From assembly GCF_011765625.1 (NCBI RefSeq), contig NZ_CP050313.1, positions 2,476,501-2,540,500 of the forward strand: DNA of 64,000 nt, in the 5' to 3' direction. Source of the stretch: Shewanella aestuarii (GTDB taxonomy: Bacteria; Pseudomonadota; Gammaproteobacteria; Enterobacterales; Shewanellaceae). Within the stretch, counting starts at the first letter, position 1. Each line of letters starts with the position of its first letter. A program made the position numbers and the translations under genes. This document shows positions 59,501 through 64,000 of the stretch, piece after piece. A model generated the notes under the pieces. It was not told the origin of the DNA. It saw only the letters and a list, made by a program, of their open reading frames with translations, and searched no databases.

Positions 59501-60030
59501 TCTTCAACATTAGATGGATAAACAACAGGAATAGAACCTGCCATCATTGCTAACTCGGATTGGTTTGCTACTGTTGACGATTTGCCCGGTGAATCATCAC
59601 CTGCTACGAGCAACACGCCACCATTTTTGTGGGTACCAGAAAAGTTACCATGCTTGAAAATATCACCACAACGGTCAGTCCCCGGCCCTTTGCCATACCA
59701 CATTGAAAAAACCCCATCTACGGTCACTTCTCCAGGGAAGTTATCAAGCTGTTGAGTTCCCCAAATTGCAGTTGCAGCTAAATCTTCATTAATACCGGGC
59801 TGGAATACTAAGTTATATTGGTCTAATAATTTTTTACTCTTGTATAATTGCGCATCAAAATTACCGAGTGGCGATCCACGATATCCAGAAATAAATCCGG
59901 CTGTATTCAAGCCGTTTTTTTCGTCTACTAACTTTTGAAGCGTCGGCAGTTTAATTAATGCCTGAGTGCCCGAAATTAAAATACGGCCTTTATTAATGGT
60001 AAATTTATCGGTTAACTTTACTTCTTTCAT
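56554..60030 (-). CDS. Fused indolepyruvate/2-oxoacid ferredoxin oxidoreductase
   Basis: Very large cytosolic enzyme (1158 residues) that should oxidatively decarboxylate an aryl or branched 2-oxoacid to the acyl-CoA, reducing ferredoxin. The N-terminal half is IorA-like: GFISGYRGSPLGNFD, the thiamine pyrophosphate region FCSGCPHSR and GIGCHGMA ... MGGEGATW, and GDGTYYHSGS. A cysteine-rich ferredoxin-like insert follows (CEGCGDCSAQATC ... CVEGFCPSF). The C-terminal half is IorB-like with GIGGTGVITIGAVLSMAAH. I use the ATG at 60030 because AAGGCGA lies just upstream; the longer frame (60054) has none. Substrate not determinable here. Confidence 0.91.
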   Translation of the reverse strand: MKEVKLTDKFTINKGRILISGTQALIKLPTLQKLVDEKNGLNTAGFISGYRGSPLGNFDAQLYKSKKLLDQYNLVFQPGINEDLAATAIWGTQQLDNFPGEVTVDGVFSMWYGKGPGTDRCGDIFKHGNFSGTHKNGGVLLVAGDDSPGKSSTVANQSELAMMAGSIPVVYPSNVEEFFEFGLFGWALSRYSGLWCGFKSVNETVEQTATIDIDVDSFEFVTPTGVVQPQRDVHYKPRTYSPMQDEIDVNRFKIPMAQAFARANKIDKTPFLASTKILGIVTAGKSYMDVLRAIELLNLSKQQAEEIGISIYKVGMIYPLEPTGFREFAAGHQQLFFIEEKKEVMEPQAAHLLYNLAERPSMVGKQDLNGNTLLPADVQLEPMSLALSIADRLAELNLLTETIDARCKELQAALGQAANMNPATARSPYFCSGCPHSRSTKLPEGSKATSGIGCHGMALLTNPNTLSASHMGGEGATWYGIAPFTTTKHIFQNLGDGTYYHSGSMGIRGAVASGANITFKILYNDAVAMTGGQSHDGPNTVASIAKQTLAEGVKKVVIVTDKPELHRADNAIPSNVEIKHRSLMDEVQRELRDIEGTTIIIYEQTCATEKRRRRKRGLMEDIAKRSYINEAVCEGCGDCSAQATCISILPNETELGRKRKIDQSNCNKDFTCVEGFCPSFVTVYGGALRKPQGVTMSEELFACLPSPSAKPLAQACNIMVSGIGGTGVITIGAVLSMAAHIEGRAASVYDMTGLAQKGGAVYSHLKIADKVTDLNAQRIGKCESDLIIGCDLLAATGQDAIQSIDKNRTLVLANSNVNPTIQFQFMPDVNFNTKLAETTLKNAAGEANYIGIEATAIALNLLGDVIATNMMMVGYAFQKGLIPVSAKAIEKAIELNGIAIQFNLNAFNIGRLLAHEPQKVIGLLSQTGKVKSEFKPLENVNEIKAHRVQLLTDYQNAAYADRYITLVEKVITADKALGNENGELSKAVARGFSRLMAYKDEYEVSRLYTNGQFAEQLNNQFEGDIKVKFNLAPPIFGKRDPITGHLIKKEFGSYMMKAFAVLAKFKGLRGGVFDIFGYTAERKMERQLIGEYETLIESLLGKLNDKNYDIAVEIAQTAQKLRGYGHVKENNVEATKKAWVELQKEFEHPKEIIYKQAV

Positions 60031-61092
60031 TATTTCGCCTTTTAAATTCGTCATTTGAATAGTGGTATTATTTTTTATTAAATAAATTTTTATTTATTAT
60101 TTGAACACTAATCTAAAGTTGCACCTTGTGATGCGCTTTAACACTTTTAGGTATCTCACCATAAAACCCAAACTGCTGGCTTAACTCTCAGGTTAAGATC
60201 GAATTAAGCCTTCCATTCCTTCTTCAATAAAATTTCATTGCTTTATCACAGCTATCTATCAAGCACCTGCTCCAAGTATTCTTGTCATGATTGAAGTCGC
60301 TCCAATCAGTATGGAAATCAGTTTAATGATATTGCTTCGCTAACAACGTCACATTGATTACAATTAATGTAAATTTATTGTGAAATGGGCAGTTAGGCTG
60401 TTAAAAAACCACACAAGCAAATCACAACAAATTGAATATAAAGAGTTTATTTTATTTAAAGAGTGTTCAAATGAACCGGTACACATCTTAAAGATGTTTT
60501 ATAAATCCCATCCTGTTCAATCCCTTATTTAACAAACATCTAAGTAAAGTTGTCGCTTGAGATTAAAGGAAGTTTGCTAAATCGTGCTCAGAATTCACTG
60601 AAAGAGATCACTGCAGAGTCAATAAAATGCATATAGATTTGGCTAATTTCAGCAACGATTGGATGGCCAGAACACTAAGCTAGGCAAATTGAGAACAGCT
60701 GAAAAAAGCAAATGGTACCTTTTCTAATACTTGGATAGCTGTAGATAAAAATAAACATCGAAGTGGTTATAGGTTAATTCGCTGCATTAACAGCTAATAC
60801 AAATCACCAAACTAGACCAAGAATGTAACAAACATGACAGTCTCATTTATTGACTGGTTCTATATTAAATCAAGCTGTATTTAAAAATTGAATATTTTGG
60901 CCATAGAAACAACACCGCCAACTATTACATTGTTAGAAATAATGACGATGCCATGACTTAAATGGAGCAAGAATTTTATAAACAGAAATTAAACATCCAA
61001 TAGCACTACTTCGGAATGTTTGATGTTTAGAGAATAACTTTTCAATGCTAAATATATTATTTCTATGTAAACACTACACAGCAGGTATCAGC
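60031..61092. other. Long intergenic region without recognised gene
   Basis: About 1.06 kb of AT-rich sequence between divergent genes. Only short inverted repeats are seen, such as GTTCA/TGAAC near 60464 and ACATCTT/AAGATGT near 60484. Reading frames are short and broken in all frames. It probably holds the promoters of both flanking genes and perhaps eroded coding sequence, but I can support no specific feature. Confidence 0.4.
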
Positions 61093-63030
61093 ATGTTTTT
61101 AAAAACAATAATTATAGCCTTATGCTTAATATGCTTTAATGTTTCATCTGTTTTGGCATCGCCTTTGATGAATAACACAGATAACACTTCTCTACCGAGC
61201 GCGCCCGATATAAATGACCCTAGGATCGTTGAAGCTTTTGTTGATGGCATCGTTAAGCCGTTAATGAAACAAAATCATTCGCCATCAGGTGTTGTATCCT
61301 TAATGAAAGATGGACAAATTATTTTTTCAAAAGGCTACGGCTATCAAGATATTGAAAAAAGGATAAAGGTCGACCCAAACACAACATTATTTCGTCCGGG
61401 TTCGATTTCTAAATTGTTTACTTGGGTGTCAGTTATGCAACAAGTCGAACGCGGCAATTTAGATTTAGACGTAGATGTAAATCGATACTTAAAAACATTT
61501 CAGATTGATGATACTTGGCCAGGACAGCCAATTACCTTGAGGCATATTTTGTCCCATACTGCGGGATTAGAAGATGGGGCTGTCGGTTACTTAATCCTTG
61601 ATGATGTATCTCGTATTGTGCCGCTTGCTGAATCGTTAGCGAGTCACATTCCTACCCGAGTAAACCCTCCAGGAAAACACACGGCTTATTCAAATTGGGC
61701 CACGGCCGTGGCAGGGTTAATTGTTGCCAATGTGACTGAGATGCCATTTAACGACTATGTTCAAAAAAATATTTTTGATGTACTAGAAATGAAAAGCGCT
61801 ACCTTTGTTGAGCCTTTACCACAAACATTAGCACCGCATATTGCCAATTCATATGGCTGGAAAGACGGGCAATATGTGTTACAAAACTTTGAAATTATCT
61901 CTAACTTTGGGCCGGCAGGTTCATCTTCCGTTAGCAGCACTGACATGGCTAATTTTGCTCGCGCTATTCTTAATAATGGGCAATTTATCAATAGCATGGG
62001 GCAATCTGTTCAATTACTTAATCCAGCAACGACCAAGCAAATGCTTTCAACCTTAAACACCCATGATCCAAGAGTGGGTGGTATGTCATATGGTTTTATT
62101 AACTATCCTTTCAAGGGCATAGACATCATTGGGCACGGAGGCGCCACAATGGTATTTAAGTCTCATTTTGGCTTGTCATTAGATCATAATTTGATGTTGT
62201 TCTATTCGTTTAGTGGGCCTGGTGCGACAAGTATTTTCCATGCTTTGAAAGGTGAATTTTACGACTATTTCTTCCCTTCACAACAATTAGATACGTCAAC
62301 TAAAACCAGTAATAATGATTTTGCAGAACGAGCGGCTAGTTTTGTTGGCAGTTATCAGCCCTGGCGATCGAGTTTTACAAAAATGGAAGCGTTAATGGCG
62401 GCCTTAAAAGAAGTTAAGGTTGTTGCTATGCCTAATAATACCTTGCTTATCGGTGAGAAACGTTATGTTGAAGTAGACAACAATCTTTTTCGTGAAATTG
62501 ATGGTGATTTACGTATCGCATTTCAGGCAGATGAAAATGGTGAAATTTCTGAGTTTCTAGATGAAACACTGCCAGTAACTCAAATGAGCAAAGTACCATT
62601 TTACCGGTCGCTGTTGTTTTTTATCCTTATCATTTTGGTCTCAAGTCTTATTTTCATAGAGGTAATACTGCATCGAATTTATCAAGCGAAAAGCATTGGT
62701 AACTTGTTCGTGACAGAGAAGAGAGCAATGAATACTTCACTTGTGATTGCTATTACCTTGTTTGCATTTGTGATTTGTGCGGTCGTTGGTGTTGTTACCG
62801 CTCGTAACCTTGCCTATGAGATCCCTTGGTTAATTAAATTCGCGTTAACACTCCCTGTGGTGGCATTACTTGCAACGAGTTATTTGAGTTTCTTATTAAT
62901 CAAACTTTGGCGCGATAAAGTAAACAAAGTCAAATATCCCGTGCGCTTAACTCTTATCACAGCGACTAGCTTAATCATGCTGGTGTTTTATAACTATTGG
63001 AATTTATTAGGGTTCAATTATTACAACTAA
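61093..63030 (+). CDS. Serine hydrolase (class C beta-lactamase fold) with C-terminal membrane segments
   Basis: Exported protein of 645 residues. The signal peptide (MFLKTIIIALCLICFNVSSVLA) is followed by a penicillin-binding/CubicO-type domain with the nucleophile in PGSISK, the tyrosine in AYSNWA and the third motif as GHGG. After about residue 500 come about four membrane spans. The active domain should therefore face the periplasm while tethered to the inner membrane. I start at 61093, where the signal peptide begins and AGGT lies upstream; the longer frame from 61045 adds an unlikely leader. The substrate (D-amino peptide or ester) is unknown. Confidence 0.87.
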   Translation: MFLKTIIIALCLICFNVSSVLASPLMNNTDNTSLPSAPDINDPRIVEAFVDGIVKPLMKQNHSPSGVVSLMKDGQIIFSKGYGYQDIEKRIKVDPNTTLFRPGSISKLFTWVSVMQQVERGNLDLDVDVNRYLKTFQIDDTWPGQPITLRHILSHTAGLEDGAVGYLILDDVSRIVPLAESLASHIPTRVNPPGKHTAYSNWATAVAGLIVANVTEMPFNDYVQKNIFDVLEMKSATFVEPLPQTLAPHIANSYGWKDGQYVLQNFEIISNFGPAGSSSVSSTDMANFARAILNNGQFINSMGQSVQLLNPATTKQMLSTLNTHDPRVGGMSYGFINYPFKGIDIIGHGGATMVFKSHFGLSLDHNLMLFYSFSGPGATSIFHALKGEFYDYFFPSQQLDTSTKTSNNDFAERAASFVGSYQPWRSSFTKMEALMAALKEVKVVAMPNNTLLIGEKRYVEVDNNLFREIDGDLRIAFQADENGEISEFLDETLPVTQMSKVPFYRSLLFFILIILVSSLIFIEVILHRIYQAKSIGNLFVTEKRAMNTSLVIAITLFAFVICAVVGVVTARNLAYEIPWLIKFALTLPVVALLATSYLSFLLIKLWRDKVNKVKYPVRLTLITATSLIMLVFYNYWNLLGFNYYN

Positions 63031-63054
63031 TATTGCTCTTTAAAATCAGAGTGA

Positions 63055-63386
63055 CCATTAATAAACAAGATAGGTGTCGAGTATGGCTTGATAGTTGAAT
63101 TAGATACGATAATTAGTACGATATTTGGCTCTCTTGCAGGTGCATTGTTTGCTCCTGAACTCATCGCAAAAGATCAAAATGGGCAGTCTTATGGACAGCA
63201 AATTATCTGCTGATGACACCCATTTTATCGACTTCTGACTCAGCTCCATCATTTGCTGAAGCCCAAAGTATTGCGGCACCTAAATTAAAATCGATTGCTG
63301 TTGTGTCAACTTTACTTTCTAAGGCAATACTTGGGGAAATTCTTGGTCCACTAACACTTGAATACCAAACGACACCTTGCAAATAA
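63055..63386 (+). pseudogene. Relic of a membrane transporter C-terminus, possibly a cation/proton antiporter
   Basis: One frame gives INKIGVEYGLIVELDTII, then FGSLAGALFAPELIAKDQ, up to a stop at about 63212. A -1 shift near 63206 continues it as LLMTPILSTSDSAPSFAEAQ, then KLKSIAVVSTLLSKAILGEILGPLTLEY, to a stop at 63386. The last part looks like the final span of CPA-type antiporters. There is no start codon, no ribosome site and no N-terminal half, so it is a dead fragment. The family name is tentative. Confidence 0.4.
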
Positions 63387-63551
63387 AATCGATTAAAATA
63401 AATGACTTACATGTATAAATATTTATCTTACTCTTCACATTTGTTCATTTATTCCTAGCATCAAATACATTTTTCAAGAAAGAAAATTAATGTGTCGAAG
63501 AATGGCATTTATTCACAGAAAAACCATAACTATAAAAATGAGAGCAATTAA

Positions 63552-64000
63552 ATGTATATTCCAGAAGCAAAACAACTACATGACAAATCCATCATTATCG
63601 ATGGCACCTGCCCTCTTCTACAAGATACTCATTACATAGATTGGTACATCGAAGGCGGTGTGACTATTGTCACTCCCACAGTAGGAGGACCAGTCCCAAC
63701 ACAGCTGACTTTTAACTATATAGCGCTTTTATTGGACTTAATCCGTTCTCGCGATGATCTCGTGTTAATTGAGAGCGCGCAAGATGTCTATGATGCGAAA
63801 ACTCAAGGTAAAACAGGGGTAGTGTTCCATTTTCAAGGAACAGATCCTATTGGTGACAACCTAAACAATGTCAATCTTTTTCATAAACTTGGCGTTAAGA
63901 TTATGCAGCTTACCTACAATGTCGACAATTTAGTAGGCTCAGGCGCACAAGTGGATGAAGACAAAGGACTAACCGATTTTGGCAGACAGTTTATTGAACG
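63552..64000 (+). CDS. Peptidase M19 (membrane dipeptidase family), 5' part, runs past window end
   Basis: The first 149 residues of a renal-dipeptidase-like TIM-barrel hydrolase. The start is MYIPEAKQLHDKSIIIDGTCP. Visible family features are GVVFHFQGTDPIGDN, LFHKLGVKIMQLTYN and GLTDFGRQFIE. The usual N-terminal zinc ligands HxD (as in DGHND) are replaced by DGTCP, so this belongs to a variant subgroup whose metal chemistry may differ. The gene is open at the window edge, so its C-terminus and the remaining metal ligands cannot be judged. Confidence 0.82.
   Translation, partial: MYIPEAKQLHDKSIIIDGTCPLLQDTHYIDWYIEGGVTIVTPTVGGPVPTQLTFNYIALLLDLIRSRDDLVLIESAQDVYDAKTQGKTGVVFHFQGTDPIGDNLNNVNLFHKLGVKIMQLTYNVDNLVGSGAQVDEDKGLTDFGRQFIE

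Overview
The window reads as chromosomal DNA of a marine gammaproteobacterium, most probably Shewanella. The base composition is AT-leaning. Several local orders are typical of that group: map-glnD-dapD, yqcC-truC-yqcA, syd next to queF, lonH(ycbZ)-fabA-rmf, and rlmKL-glutaredoxin-uup-DUF3466. The genus is inferred from gene content and protein resemblance only; no database search was run.

Layout. 1-4.0 kb: end of methionine aminopeptidase, then glnD and dapD. 4-10.4 kb (minus): an HD-GYP phosphodiesterase, purU, a frameshifted glucose-type PTS permease, and yqcA-truC-yqcC. 10.4-11.9 kb: DUF3549 and DUF3301 genes. 11.9-13.2 kb: no protein gene, but two tandem minus-strand CsrB-type sRNA genes, each with its own terminator and an upstream UvrY/GacA-like box. 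13.2-20.1 kb: small conserved proteins, a frameshifted syd, queF, and a HlyD/DUF2955 membrane pair. 20.3-28.3 kb: phosphopantetheinyl transferase, an RND/MMPL exporter, a long RecX-like protein, a twice-frameshifted amidase and agmatine deiminase. 29-42.6 kb: an MscS-type channel and a block of five signalling genes (four GGDEF-containing proteins and a 1589-residue hybrid histidine kinase). 42.6-45.8 kb: an accessory patch ending at tRNA-Ser, with a group II intron 3' remnant, a GC-rich Tat-type amidohydrolase and a dead IS110-family transposase. 46-55.3 kb: lonH, fabA, rmf, DUF3466, uup, a glutaredoxin and rlmKL. 55.5-56.4 kb: three initiator tRNA genes followed by four perfect-period 129-bp repeats, each carrying a 3' tRNA-fMet end. 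56.5-64 kb: a giant 2-oxoacid:ferredoxin oxidoreductase, a serine hydrolase with a membrane tail, an antiporter relic and the start of an M19 peptidase.

The most interesting items are the twin CsrB-like RNAs with matched control boxes, and the tandem array of 3'-half initiator tRNA copies. A third general point concerns quality. Four otherwise ordinary genes (PTS permease, syd, DUF2955, amidase) carry five single-base losses, each in a homopolymer run. This looks more like sequencing undercalls than gene decay, so their pseudogene status should be treated with caution.
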